Source: an uncultured Eubacteriales bacterium (GTDB lineage Bacteria; Bacillota; Clostridia; Oscillospirales; Acutalibacteraceae). From it: a stretch of 64,000 bases of DNA. Position numbers and translations under genes: made by a program. Positions 9,255 through 18,639 of the stretch are shown here, in pieces. Numbering within the stretch: position 1 is the first letter of the stretch; every line of letters begins with the position of its first letter. The notes beneath the pieces were generated by a model. It had not been told where the DNA came from. It saw only the letters and a list, made by a program, of their open reading frames with translations, and did no database searches. The DNA lies in contig CAKSEH010000001.1 of NCBI GenBank assembly GCA_934446475.1, positions 62,001 through 126,000 of the forward strand. Direction: 5' to 3'.

Positions 9255-9554
9255 TGTAAATCATCCGAAAAAACAAAATGCGGAAAATTTCTCTTGATAC
9301 CTTTACTGCAACAGATGCGGTTGTATACTGAAAACAAACACATTAGGTCGGCAAAAGCCGAACCTGTGTTTGAGCGTGTGTTTTTTGCACTGCCGCATTA
9401 AAATACCCGTTAACATATTGAACCGCCCCTGCCCCTTGAAAAACCGCCGAGCAAACGGTTTTTCGCTTACAAGGTGTTTTTCCGCCGCATATTCCGACGG
9501 GAAAACATAAATGCAGCGTGAATGCCGCAAAAATAAAATTTGAGGTTTATAGGC
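9255..9554. other. intergenic stretch between alaS promoter and gltD terminator
   Basis: No gene is supported. A 75-codon open frame on the minus strand (9303-9530) has no RBS and overlaps hairpins. A hairpin with arms AAAAACCG/CGGTTTTT (9439-9463) is flanked by T/A tracts and could terminate in either direction. A second imperfect hairpin (AGGT, CGGC, AAAA loop, GCCG, ACCT) lies at about 9344-9370. Confidence 0.5.
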
Positions 9555-9594
9555 AAACTGACCGCCCTTCCTAAAAGAGAAGGGCGGTCAGTTT
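9555..9594 (-). terminator. terminator of gltBD
   Basis: A perfect 16-bp stem (9555-9570 with 9579-9594) and 8-nt loop, 15 bp after the gltD stop. The T-tract is short, so strength comes from the stem. Confidence 0.8.
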
Positions 9595-9609
9595 AAATTT
9601 TAATATAAA

Positions 9610-11082
9610 TTAAGAACCGCTGCATAAAAACTCATCAACTTTGCCTGCGCAAGCTCTGCCTTCGGCTATAGCCCAGACTACAAGCGACTGACCTCTGCGG
9701 GCATCCCCTGCGGCAAAAACGCCGGGAAGGCGAACGGCATATGAATCTTCGTCTGCCGAAATACAGCCCCTTGCGGTCTTTTCAATACCTTTGGACTCAA
9801 AAATATAGTCCTCGCATCCGACAAAACCTGCCGCTATAAGCAAAAGCTCACACTTAACCGTTTTTTCGCTGCCGCTGATTTCTTTAATAGTGCTCTTACC
9901 CGTGACAGCATCCTTTACAAATTCGGTTTGAACGGTTTTTATCTCGCATACAGAACCGTTTTTATCCTTTATTATTTCTTTAACGGTTGTGTTGTAAATT
10001 CTCGGGTCGCTGCCGAAAACCGCCGCTGCTTCCTCCTGACCGTAATCGGTTTTAAGGACTCTCGGCCACTGCGGCCACGGATTTTGCGGTGTTCTTTTTT
10101 CCGGAGGCCTTGATGTTATCTCAAGCTGAATAACCGATTTTGCTCCCTGCCTTACGGCAGTACCCACACAGTCGTTACCGGTATCTCCTCCGCCGACAAT
10201 TACAACATTCTTGCCCTTGGCGGAGATTTCAAATAATTTTGTATCTCCTATTACGCACCGTGTAGCGGAGGTTAAATAATCGACCGCAAAATAAACACCC
10301 TTTGCGTCTCTTCCCGAAACATTTAAGTCTCTTGCCTTTTTACTGCCGCAACAAAGAACAACCGAATCATACTCCTTTTTAAGTTCCTCAACGGTTATAT
10401 CCTTGCCTACATCTGTATTGAGGCTAAACTGTATACCCTGCGATTTCATAAGCTCAAATCTTCGCTTTATAACGCTTTTATCAAGCTTCATATTGGGAAT
10501 TCCGTACATCAGCAGTCCTCCTATACGGCCTGCCTTTTCAAATACGGTTACGTTGTGCCCCCGTTTATTAAGCTCATCCGCAACTGCAAGACCGGAAGGT
10601 CCCGAACCTATAACCGCAACCTTTTTCCCGCTTCTGACCGCAGGAGGACTGTTATCGATCCATTCGTTTTTAAAGCCGTTTTCGATAATATAAAGCTCAT
10701 TATCGTGTACCGTTACAGGTTCAAAATTCATTCCGCAGGTGCAGGCAGCTTCGCAAAGTGCCGGACAAACCCTCCCCGTAAATTCGGGGAAATTGTTTGT
10801 TTTAAGCAGTCTTTTAAGCGCCTGCTTTAAATTGCCGTTATATACTTCGTCATTCCATTCGGGGATAAGATTATGGAGAGGGCATCCGCTTGTCATACCG
10901 CCGAAATTCTCTCCCGACTGGCAAAACGGGACGCCGCAGTTCATACACCTTGCCGCCTGTTTTTTCCTTTCTTCAAAGTCGAAGCTTCGGTGAAATTCCG
11001 AAAAATTCTTTATTCTCTCAAGCGGCGAAACTGTTTCATTTGTGTTTCTTTCATATTCAAGAAATCCTGTTGACTTTCCCAT
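9610..11082 (-). CDS. gltD: glutamate synthase small (beta) subunit
   Basis: 490 aa NADPH-dependent oxidoreductase that feeds electrons to GltB for reductive transfer of the glutamine amide to 2-oxoglutarate. The N-terminal iron-sulfur Cys clusters (CMNCGVPFCQSG, CPLHNLIPEWND, CPALCEAACTCGM) are followed by an FAD Rossmann motif (VIGSGPSGLAVADEL) near 154 and an NAD(P)H motif (VVIVGGGDTGNDCVG) near 291. AAGDARRGQSLVVWAI at the C terminus completes the flavoprotein fold. Eight bases separate it from gltB, so it belongs to the same operon. Confidence 0.96.
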   Translation of the reverse strand: MGKSTGFLEYERNTNETVSPLERIKNFSEFHRSFDFEERKKQAARCMNCGVPFCQSGENFGGMTSGCPLHNLIPEWNDEVYNGNLKQALKRLLKTNNFPEFTGRVCPALCEAACTCGMNFEPVTVHDNELYIIENGFKNEWIDNSPPAVRSGKKVAVIGSGPSGLAVADELNKRGHNVTVFEKAGRIGGLLMYGIPNMKLDKSVIKRRFELMKSQGIQFSLNTDVGKDITVEELKKEYDSVVLCCGSKKARDLNVSGRDAKGVYFAVDYLTSATRCVIGDTKLFEISAKGKNVVIVGGGDTGNDCVGTAVRQGAKSVIQLEITSRPPEKRTPQNPWPQWPRVLKTDYGQEEAAAVFGSDPRIYNTTVKEIIKDKNGSVCEIKTVQTEFVKDAVTGKSTIKEISGSEKTVKCELLLIAAGFVGCEDYIFESKGIEKTARGCISADEDSYAVRLPGVFAAGDARRGQSLVVWAIAEGRACAGKVDEFLCSGS

Positions 11083-11090
11083 AATTTCAC

Positions 11091-14000
11091 CTAACCTTTC
11101 TGAGACATATAAAATGCGTCGAGTACTGCCTGTTCGTGAGACACGCCTTTTTCTTCAAGTTTGCCTATTGTAACAAGCATTTTTTGATAATCAGTCGGGA
11201 TTATTTTCTTAAAGAACGGAAGATACTTATCAAAATTATCAAGTATTTCCTGTCCGTGCAACGACTTTGTTTCAAAAACATACTGCTCTATTATACCGTG
11301 AAGTTCCTTGGCATCATATGTACTTGTAACCTCGCTCATATTAACCATTTGTTTATTAAGCTTAAGGTAAAGATCGTGATGAAGATCAAGAACATAAGCT
11401 ATTCCGCCGCTCATACCGGCAGCAAAGTTTTTACCCGTCTTGCCGAGTATAACGACTCTGCCGCCCGTCATATATTCGCAGCCGTGGTCTCCGCAGCCCT
11501 CCGCAACAGCAACAGCACCTGAATTCCTCACGCAAAAACGCTCGCCCGCTATACCGTTTATGAACGCCTTTCCGCCTGTTGCGCCGTAGAGTGCGACATT
11601 ACCCACTATTATGTTTTCTTCTGCTTTAAAGCGGCTTTTCGTTTCGGGTACAAGCACAAGTTTACCGCCCGAAAGACCTTTTCCGAAGTAATCGTTTGAG
11701 TCACCCTCAAGATGAAGCGTCAGACCTTTAGGTATAAATGCGCCGAAGGACTGCCCTCCTCCGCCGTGACACATAACCTTATATGTATCGTCGTTTAAGC
11801 TTTCGGCAAATTTCTCCGTAATTACCGAGCCTAATATGGTTCCGGTCGTACGGTCGGTGCTTGAAATTTCTGTTTTTGCCGTATGAGGCTTCTTATCATC
11901 GAAGTAAGGCTCGAATTCGGGAAGTAAAACACGCTCGTCAACCGTTTTTGAAAGCTCAAAATCGAACTTGTCCTCCGCCTTCCAGTGAACGGGCTTAAGC
12001 GGTTTTAAGAGCGGGGAAAGATCAAGGGTATGGGCACGATCGGTTATAAGGTTTTGTCTTACCCTTATTTTTTCGGTATGTCCCACAAGCTCGTCTACGG
12101 TTCTTACTCCGAGTTTTGCCATAATTTCTCTTAATTCCTCGGCAATGAAATTCATAAAATTCATAACATACTCGGGTTTTCCGCAGAAACACGAACGAAG
12201 TCTCGGATTCTGCGTGGCTATTCCGGCAGGACAGGTATCAAGATTACATACCCTCATCATAACGCAGCCCATAGTAACGAGCGGAGCTGTGGCAAAACCG
12301 AACTCCTCTGCACCTAAAATGCAGGCGATGGCAACATCTCTGCCGCTCATAAGTTTTCCGTCCGTCTCAAGTCTTACCCTGCTGCGAAGTCCGTTCTTTA
12401 TGAGGGTCTGGTGAGCTTCGGCAAGTCCGAGTTCCCAAGGAAGACCTGCGTTATGGATAGAGCTTTTCGGAGCGGCACCCGTGCCGCCGTCATACCCGGA
12501 AATAAGCACAACTCCTGCGCCCGCTTTTGCAACGCCTGCGGCGATCGTTCCGACTCCCGCTTCCGACACAAGCTTTACCGATATTCTTGCCTTTCGGTTT
12601 GCGTTCTTAAGGTCGAAAATAAGCTGAGCCAAATCCTCTATTGAATATATATCGTGGTGCGGAGGAGGCGAAATAAGAGCAACTCCCGGTGTTGAATACC
12701 TTGTTTTCGCTATATGAGGATACACCTTTTTACCGGGCAGATGTCCGCCCTCGCCGGGTTTTGCGCCCTGAGCCATCTTAATTTGTATTTCATCCGCACT
12801 GCAAAGATAGGCACTTGTGACGCCGAATCTGCCTGACGCAACCTGTTTTATTGCACTGTTTCTTTCGGTATTAAATCTTTTCGGGTCTTCTCCGCCCTCG
12901 CCTGAATTTGATTTACCGCCGAGTCTGTTCATAGCTATTGCCATACAGGTATGAGCCTCTTCGGATATTGAACCGTAAGACATAGCTCCGGTTTTAAAGC
13001 GTTTTACTATTTCACTTGCCGGTTCAACCTCATCGATAGGAACTCCGCCGTTTTCATCATACACAAACTCAAGCAGTCCTCTAAGAGTGTGAGGCTTGCG
13101 CTCATCATCAACCAATGCGGTATATTCTTTGAATTTTTCATAAGATCCGCTTTGCGTTGCTTCTCTGAGAGCGATGATCGTACGGGGATCATACATATGA
13201 TCTTCCGCATTCTTACCGCTTCTGAGTTTATGCGAACCCACACTGTCAAGGGTTGTGTCAACTCCGAGGCCGAGCTGGTCAAAAGCGCAGTTATGACGCC
13301 ATTCAACGCCCTCGCCTATTTCCTTAAGTCCTATTCCTTCAACCGGACTTACGGTATTCGTAAAGTATTTATCTATGACGGATTTGCAAATACCGACCGC
13401 TTCAAATATCTGAGCCGACTGATATGACTGCAATGTTGAAATCCCCATTTTTGAAGCAATTTTAACTATGCCGCCGAGTATCGCCTTATTATAATCGGCA
13501 ATTGCGGTATGATAATCTTTATCAAGTCTGCCGGTATTTATAAGGTCGGCAATACATTCCTGTGCAAGATAAGGATTTATCGCCCTTGCACCGTAGCCCA
13601 AAAGGGTTGCAAAATGATGAACATCCCTCGGTTCCGCACTCTCAAGAATTATCGAAACGGCGGTACGCTTTTTTGTTCTTATAAAATATTGCTCTATAGC
13701 CGAGACTGCAAGCAAAGACGGCACCGCAAGATGATATTCGTCAACCCCCCTATCGGAAAGTATGATAATATTGGCTCCGTCCTTATAAGCTCTGTCGCAT
13801 TCCACAAAAAGCCGATCGACCGCCTTTTCAAGTGAGGTGTTTTTATAATAAAGCAGTGATACGGTAGTTACCTTAAAACCCTTGCGCTTCATATTTTTTA
13901 TTTTCATCAGATCAACCGACGTAAGTATCGGGTTTTTAATCTGCAGAACCGAGCAGTTTTCCGCTTTTTCCTCAAGAAGATTGCCGTCCGATCCGACATA

Positions 14001-15608
14001 AACCGTGGTATCGGTGACTATTTCTTCTCTGAGAGCGTCTATCGGAGGATTTGTGACCTGGGCAAAAAGCTGTTTGAAATAATTAAACAGCGGCTGATGT
14101 TTTTCGGAAAGCACGGCAAGAGGTATATCGGTGCCCATAGAAGCGGTAGGTTCCGTTCCGTTTTTGGCCATAGGAAGTATGGCATCATTTATATCCTCGT
14201 ATGTATAACCGAAAACTTTGCAGAGTCTGTCCCGTTCACCGTCCGTATATTCCGGCACCTTTTTATTAGGTACCGCAAGTTCTGACAATGTTACGAGATT
14301 TGCGTCCAGCCACTCGCCGTAAGGTTGCTTTAAAGCATAATATTCCTTACATTCCTCATCGGAAATAACCCTCTTTTTAACCGTGTCGACAAGGAGCATT
14401 TTTCCGGGATACAGTCTCGATTTTAAAACAATATCTTCGGGCTTGATATCGAGAACACCGACCTCCGAAGAGAGTATAAGCCTGTTATCCGAAGTTATAT
14501 AATACCTTGCCGGACGCAGACCGTTTCTGTCGAGCACGGCGCCCATTATATCACCGTCTGAAAAGAGGATCGCCGCAGGGCCGTCCCACGGTTCCATCAT
14601 AGTTGAATAATAACGGTAAAGGTCACGCTTTTCTCTTGTAATAGACGGATCATTCTGCCACGGCTCGGGTATAGTCATCATAACGGCGAGCGGAAGCGGT
14701 ATTCCGTTCATATTTAAAAATTCAAGAGTATTATCAAGCATAGCGGAATCCGAACCGCCTGCGTTTATAACGGGGAGTATTTCGGAAGAGTGCTCATCAA
14801 GATATGCCGAGTGCATAGTTTCCTCTCTTGCAAGCATTCTGTCGGCATTACCTCTTATTGTGTTTATTTCACCGTTATGAAGTATAAAACGGTTAGGATG
14901 CGCTCTTTCCCAGCTCGGAGTTGTGTTTGTTGAAAATCTCGAATGGACCATAGCCACGGCGCTCTTATAGGATCTGTCCTGAAGGTCTTTATAAAATCTC
15001 CTGAGCTGCGCTACAAGAAACATACCCTTATACACAACAGTCCTGCACGAAAGGGAGCAAACATAGGTGTTTTCATTACTCTGTTCGAATATGCGGCGGA
15101 TAACATAAAGCCTGCGGTCAAACTCAAATCCCTTTTGGACATTTTCAGGTCTTTTAACAAAACATTGCACTATACAGGGCATCGCATTCTTAGCCGTTTC
15201 GCCGAGTATTTCTTCGTTTATCGGCACTTTTCTCCAAAAAAGAAACTCAACGCCCTCTTTTTTGCAGATTATTTCAAACATTTTCTGAGCCTGCGCTCTA
15301 AGGCGTGAATTTTGAGGGAAAAAGAACATACCGACGCCGTAATCACGGCTGTCTCCGAGATCGATGCCTTTCTCGGCTCCCACTTTTTTAAAGAAGTTGT
15401 GCGAAACCTGAAGCATTATTCCCACGCCGTCTCCGGTTTTACCGGAAGCATCCTTACCTGCACGGTGTTCAAGCTTTTCAACTATTGAAAGCGCATCGCT
15501 TACAACCGAATGAGAAGCAGTGCCGTCGATACTGACCACTGCTCCTATGCCGCAGGCATCGTGCTCAAATTCCTCTCTGTATAAACCGTTGTTATTCACC
15601 GAAGCCAT
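11091..15608 (-). CDS. gltB: glutamate synthase large (alpha) subunit
   Basis: 1505 aa multidomain enzyme. The class II glutamine amidotransferase domain begins EHDACGIGAVV, so Cys19 is the likely nucleophile after a short propeptide. Next come a central domain, the FMN/synthase domain (RNSAIKQVASGRFGV, GAKPGEGGHLPGKKV, LISGYDGGTGAAP), a 3Fe-4S Cys cluster (CVMMRVCNLDTCPAGIA) and the GxG-repeat beta-helix near the C terminus (GGKLVLVPE, GNVALYGATGGKAFI). It is the ammonium-assimilation partner of gltD. The leader contains a terminator-like hairpin, suggesting attenuation. Confidence 0.97.
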   Translation of the reverse strand: MASVNNNGLYREEFEHDACGIGAVVSIDGTASHSVVSDALSIVEKLEHRAGKDASGKTGDGVGIMLQVSHNFFKKVGAEKGIDLGDSRDYGVGMFFFPQNSRLRAQAQKMFEIICKKEGVEFLFWRKVPINEEILGETAKNAMPCIVQCFVKRPENVQKGFEFDRRLYVIRRIFEQSNENTYVCSLSCRTVVYKGMFLVAQLRRFYKDLQDRSYKSAVAMVHSRFSTNTTPSWERAHPNRFILHNGEINTIRGNADRMLAREETMHSAYLDEHSSEILPVINAGGSDSAMLDNTLEFLNMNGIPLPLAVMMTIPEPWQNDPSITREKRDLYRYYSTMMEPWDGPAAILFSDGDIMGAVLDRNGLRPARYYITSDNRLILSSEVGVLDIKPEDIVLKSRLYPGKMLLVDTVKKRVISDEECKEYYALKQPYGEWLDANLVTLSELAVPNKKVPEYTDGERDRLCKVFGYTYEDINDAILPMAKNGTEPTASMGTDIPLAVLSEKHQPLFNYFKQLFAQVTNPPIDALREEIVTDTTVYVGSDGNLLEEKAENCSVLQIKNPILTSVDLMKIKNMKRKGFKVTTVSLLYYKNTSLEKAVDRLFVECDRAYKDGANIIILSDRGVDEYHLAVPSLLAVSAIEQYFIRTKKRTAVSIILESAEPRDVHHFATLLGYGARAINPYLAQECIADLINTGRLDKDYHTAIADYNKAILGGIVKIASKMGISTLQSYQSAQIFEAVGICKSVIDKYFTNTVSPVEGIGLKEIGEGVEWRHNCAFDQLGLGVDTTLDSVGSHKLRSGKNAEDHMYDPRTIIALREATQSGSYEKFKEYTALVDDERKPHTLRGLLEFVYDENGGVPIDEVEPASEIVKRFKTGAMSYGSISEEAHTCMAIAMNRLGGKSNSGEGGEDPKRFNTERNSAIKQVASGRFGVTSAYLCSADEIQIKMAQGAKPGEGGHLPGKKVYPHIAKTRYSTPGVALISPPPHHDIYSIEDLAQLIFDLKNANRKARISVKLVSEAGVGTIAAGVAKAGAGVVLISGYDGGTGAAPKSSIHNAGLPWELGLAEAHQTLIKNGLRSRVRLETDGKLMSGRDVAIACILGAEEFGFATAPLVTMGCVMMRVCNLDTCPAGIATQNPRLRSCFCGKPEYVMNFMNFIAEELREIMAKLGVRTVDELVGHTEKIRVRQNLITDRAHTLDLSPLLKPLKPVHWKAEDKFDFELSKTVDERVLLPEFEPYFDDKKPHTAKTEISSTDRTTGTILGSVITEKFAESLNDDTYKVMCHGGGGQSFGAFIPKGLTLHLEGDSNDYFGKGLSGGKLVLVPETKSRFKAEENIIVGNVALYGATGGKAFINGIAGERFCVRNSGAVAVAEGCGDHGCEYMTGGRVVILGKTGKNFAAGMSGGIAYVLDLHHDLYLKLNKQMVNMSEVTSTYDAKELHGIIEQYVFETKSLHGQEILDNFDKYLPFFKKIIPTDYQKMLVTIGKLEEKGVSHEQAVLDAFYMSQKG

Positions 15609-15629
15609 ACAAAAACCTCTTTTTTCAAG

Positions 15630-15672
15630 AAAAAATAAAGAACCCCAGACAAAATAACTTTGTCTGCGGCTC
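15630..15672 (-). terminator. terminator-like hairpin in the gltB leader
   Basis: On the minus strand GAGCCGCAGACAAA pairs with TTTGTCTGGGGTTC (15640-15672) and is followed by CTTTATTTTTT. It lies between the gltB promoter and its ATG, so it can act only as an attenuator. No matching riboswitch class was recognised. Confidence 0.65.
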
Positions 15673-15694
15673 CGTTGTCGCTTAAAACGATAGT

Positions 15695-15723
15695 ATTATA
15701 ATACTTTTTCTCTAAAAAGTCAA
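15695..15723 (-). promoter_or_regulatory. sigma-A promoter of gltBD
   Basis: Minus-strand TTGACT (15718-15723), 17-bp spacer, TATAAT (15695-15700). Predicted start near 15688 gives a leader of about 80 nt that holds the attenuator hairpin. Confidence 0.9.
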
Positions 15724-15732
15724 GCACTTAAA

Positions 15733-16794
15733 TTACAATAATACCGTCCAGCCGAATTTATCTTCCGACCTTCCCCACTGAATATCGGTAAGTGTTTTAT
15801 AAAGAAGATGCGATACCTCGCCTATTTCTCCGCCGTTTATCCGATACTTCTTACCTTTATAGGCAAGTTCGCCTATAGGCGATATTACCGCTGCCGTTCC
15901 GCAGCCCCACGCTTCCTCGAGGAGACCGCTCTCAGCCGCATCTACAAGTTCTTTTACGCTGAGTTTGCGTTCTTCAACGGTATAGCCCATATCCTTAAGC
16001 AGTTCTATACAGGACTTTCTTGTAACACCGTGAAGTATCGAACCTGTCAGGGCGGGAGTTACTATCTTACCGTCGATTTTGAACATAACATTCATAGCGC
16101 CGACTTCCTCGATATATTTCCGTTCAACGCCGTCAAGCCACAAAACCTGAGAATACCCGTTTTCTTCTGCCTTTTCGCCTGCTCTCGTGCTTGCCGCATA
16201 GTTGCCTCCGCATTTTGCTTCTCCCGTTCCGCCTCTTACAGCACGCACATCCTCGGATTCAATCATTATCTTAACCGGATTTATTCCCTGCGGATAATAG
16301 CTTCCTACAGGACAGGTTATTATAACAAAGGTTGCTTTTTTTGCGGCGTGAACACCGAGTGATTCGTCGTTACCGAACATAAAAGGACGAATATAAAGTG
16401 ATGTTCCCTCGCTGTGAGGGGTCCAATCCTGTTCGTGAGACACAAAAGTTTTCAGTATTTCAAAAAAATCATCCTCCGGGATCTGCGGCAGACACATTCT
16501 TTCGGCAGAGCGGTTCATTCTGCGGATGTTTTCAATAGGTCTGAAGAGCTGGACTTTACCGTCTGATCTTCTGTAAGCCTTAAGACCCTCAAATATTTCG
16601 GCACCGTAATGCAATACCGTTGCAGCCGGATGAATACTCAGCGGACCGAACGGAACGATTCTCGCATTATTCCAACCTTTGCCCTCTTCATAGTCCATAA
16701 GAAACATATGGTCGGTAAAGATTTTTCCGAATCCGAGTCCTTCATCAGAAGGTTTTACGGAAGGATTTTTGTTTTCTGTGATTTTAATTTCCAT
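15733..16794 (-). CDS. ilvE: branched-chain amino acid aminotransferase
   Basis: PLP-dependent fold-type IV transaminase interconverting Leu/Ile/Val and their 2-oxo acids with glutamate. Key segments are FEGLKAYRR and RMNRSAERMCLP (substrate/phosphate contacts), GEAKCGGNYAAS carrying the PLP Lys, and EVGAMNVMF and GCGTAAVISPIG in the C-terminal half. 353 aa from the ATG at 16794, which has GAGGTG six bases upstream. A GTG three codons earlier is the alternative. The glutamate it uses links it to the neighbouring gltBD operon. Confidence 0.95.
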   Translation of the reverse strand: MEIKITENKNPSVKPSDEGLGFGKIFTDHMFLMDYEEGKGWNNARIVPFGPLSIHPAATVLHYGAEIFEGLKAYRRSDGKVQLFRPIENIRRMNRSAERMCLPQIPEDDFFEILKTFVSHEQDWTPHSEGTSLYIRPFMFGNDESLGVHAAKKATFVIITCPVGSYYPQGINPVKIMIESEDVRAVRGGTGEAKCGGNYAASTRAGEKAEENGYSQVLWLDGVERKYIEEVGAMNVMFKIDGKIVTPALTGSILHGVTRKSCIELLKDMGYTVEERKLSVKELVDAAESGLLEEAWGCGTAAVISPIGELAYKGKKYRINGGEIGEVSHLLYKTLTDIQWGRSEDKFGWTVLL

Positions 16795-16809
16795 ATCTGT
16801 CACCTCATT

Positions 16810-16950
16810 AAAATAACAAAACCGCCTCAGTGTTCACAAGAACTCCGAGACGGTCAAACAGCTTATTTTTCACTGCGCTGCAATAGCCCTGCGATATTTC
16901 ACCGCCCACAAGCTCCACAGCCGTTATACGCCATTGCACACAGCTTTTAT
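16810..16950 (-). promoter_or_regulatory. ilvE leader with terminator hairpin and possible short leader ORF
   Basis: A leader of about 150 nt lies between the ilvE promoter and gene. Its 3' part forms a strong intrinsic terminator: arms 16821-16835 and 16840-16854 pair at 14 of 15 positions and are followed by TTTTGTTATTTTA. Upstream, an 11-codon ORF (16899-16934, MAYNGCGACGR) starts about 16 nt from the predicted transcript start and lacks a good RBS. It contains no Leu, Ile or Val codons. The layout argues for conditional termination. No T-box signature is present, so the sensor is unknown. Confidence 0.6.
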
Positions 16951-16956
16951 ACTCAC

Positions 16957-16985
16957 AGTTTAGCACCTAATCTGTCATTTGTCAA
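16957..16985 (-). promoter_or_regulatory. sigma-A promoter of ilvE
   Basis: Minus-strand TTGACA (16980-16985), 17-bp spacer, TAAACT (16957-16962). The -35 box is made from the last codons of phoR. Confidence 0.82.
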
Positions 16986-18639
16986 GTTTTTTGTAAGGTA
17001 TTTTAACGATTACGGCGGTCCCTTTCCCTAAAACACTTTTTAAGGAAATTTTACCGCCCATATATGAAACCGAATGCTTAACTATAGAAAGTCCCAGTCC
17101 CGTTCCGCCCGTTTCCTTTGAGCGGCTCTTATCAACCCTGTAAAATCTTTCAAAAACTCTGTCGGTATCTTCGGGGGGAATTCCTATTCCGGTATCCGAT
17201 ACGGTAATAATGCCGCAATCCGGTCCGTTTTCAACCGTAACATCTACCTTTCCCGATTCGATATTATATTTAACGGCGTTATCAAGCAAATTGTAAATTG
17301 TTTCGCTCAGTAATGATTTAACGGCGAGGACCGAAACAGGCCCGCCCGAAACCGAAATAACCACGCCCTTTTGTTTTGCGGCATCAGACACCGCTTCTAT
17401 ACAACCGAGTGCCGTTTCATAAAGATCTGTTTCCTCCGCCTTCATATCATCGTCCTCATCAAGCTGAGAGAGTCTTATTATATCGCTTATAAGGTTCAGA
17501 AGGCGCTTTGCTTCACCGTTTATTTTTCCCGCAAATTTAGGTATGTCCTCCGTTTTTGCTATACCGTTTTCAATGAGTTCGGCATTTGCCATTATAGAAT
17601 GCAGCGGTGTTTTGAGCTCGTGAGAAACATTTGCGGAAAATTCCCGTCTGCGGCGTTCGGCAAACACTTTGTCAGTCACATCAATAATAAGCATAACCGC
17701 TCCGCAGTTGCCGTTATTTTCATCCACTCTGCTTACATTAAGCCTGTATATCCTGCCGTTTCTTTCATATTCCGAAGAACTCTTGCCTTGCGTTAAAGCC
17801 TTTTCAAGCTGTGAGGTTATTTTTAAATCACGCTCAACTTCGTAAAAATCCTTGCCTTTTGAGTCTTCGCTTCCGAAGAATGCCTCTGCCGCAGGGTTTA
17901 TACTTATAACAGTATTATCCTTGCCTATCAGCAAAAGACCTTCCTTCATATTTTTTATAACCGCATAAAATTCGGTTTTCCGGTTTTCAAGTTCAAGGCG
18001 TTGCCCTGCTATCTTTTTCTGTTGTTTTTCGATGTGTGATAAAAGCGGCGATATTTCATCATATGTATCGTTTTCAAGCGGATGTTCAAGGTCAAGACTG
18101 TTAAGAGGAACAACTATCTTTTTTGACGCTTTATTTGCTAAAAATGCCGAAAGAGCGATCATTATAATTATGACTGCGGCAAGCGGCTGAATTATTCCCA
18201 CAATAAGCAGCGTCACCGTCACCCTGTCAACCGACAGACGGAGAATCCTGCCGTCGGAAAGCTTTTCAGCGTAATAAATCGTTGATTTTGTAAGAGTCTT
18301 TGATATTCGCTCCGATTTAGCGCTTCCTGCCTTGATTGCCTCGTCTATTTCGGCTCGGTCCAAATGGTTTTCCATTTTTGCGGCGTCCGCCTTTGAATCG
18401 TATAAAACGGTTCCGTCACTATCTATAAGGGTTATCCGGCAATCATTTGAGTCTACCTTTTTTAAGTAATCTTCTCCCGATTCTTCTACCGCTGCGGCGA
18501 CAAACTGCCACTGACTTTTAAGCCGGTTACCCTGAATTTCATCAAAATAGCCATATAAAACGCCCATTATAAGTACGACAGCTGCAAGAAGCACTGCAAA
18601 AGCCACCGAAATTATGTATCTGAATATTCTTTTTGTCAA
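16975..18639 (-). CDS. phoR: PhoR-type sensor histidine kinase
   Basis: 554 aa membrane kinase for phosphate limitation. A first membrane helix spans about residues 8-28, then an extracytoplasmic segment, a second helix near 140-163, a PAS domain (LLIGKDNTVISINPAAEAFF), a HisKA H-box (VSHELKTPLHSIM) and HATPase boxes (NLLDNAVKYN, DTGIGIPPED, GTGLGLSIVKH). The start codon is TTG inside a TTGA overlap with the response regulator. It is the last gene of the pst-pho operon; assignment to phosphate sensing rests on context. Confidence 0.93.
   Translation of the reverse strand: MTKRIFRYIISVAFAVLLAAVVLIMGVLYGYFDEIQGNRLKSQWQFVAAAVEESGEDYLKKVDSNDCRITLIDSDGTVLYDSKADAAKMENHLDRAEIDEAIKAGSAKSERISKTLTKSTIYYAEKLSDGRILRLSVDRVTVTLLIVGIIQPLAAVIIIMIALSAFLANKASKKIVVPLNSLDLEHPLENDTYDEISPLLSHIEKQQKKIAGQRLELENRKTEFYAVIKNMKEGLLLIGKDNTVISINPAAEAFFGSEDSKGKDFYEVERDLKITSQLEKALTQGKSSSEYERNGRIYRLNVSRVDENNGNCGAVMLIIDVTDKVFAERRRREFSANVSHELKTPLHSIMANAELIENGIAKTEDIPKFAGKINGEAKRLLNLISDIIRLSQLDEDDDMKAEETDLYETALGCIEAVSDAAKQKGVVISVSGGPVSVLAVKSLLSETIYNLLDNAVKYNIESGKVDVTVENGPDCGIITVSDTGIGIPPEDTDRVFERFYRVDKSRSKETGGTGLGLSIVKHSVSYMGGKISLKSVLGKGTAVIVKIPYKKLDK

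Noticed and set aside
9303..9530. 75-codon minus-strand ORF between alaS and gltD
   Set aside because: No Shine-Dalgarno, unusual composition, and it is interrupted by palindromes that look like terminators.
15640..15690. ANTAR-type double-hexaloop antiterminator site in the gltB leader
   Set aside because: The first loop (AACGGA) has the A1/G4 pattern, but its stem has a mismatch and the second hairpin has a five-base loop without the required pattern.
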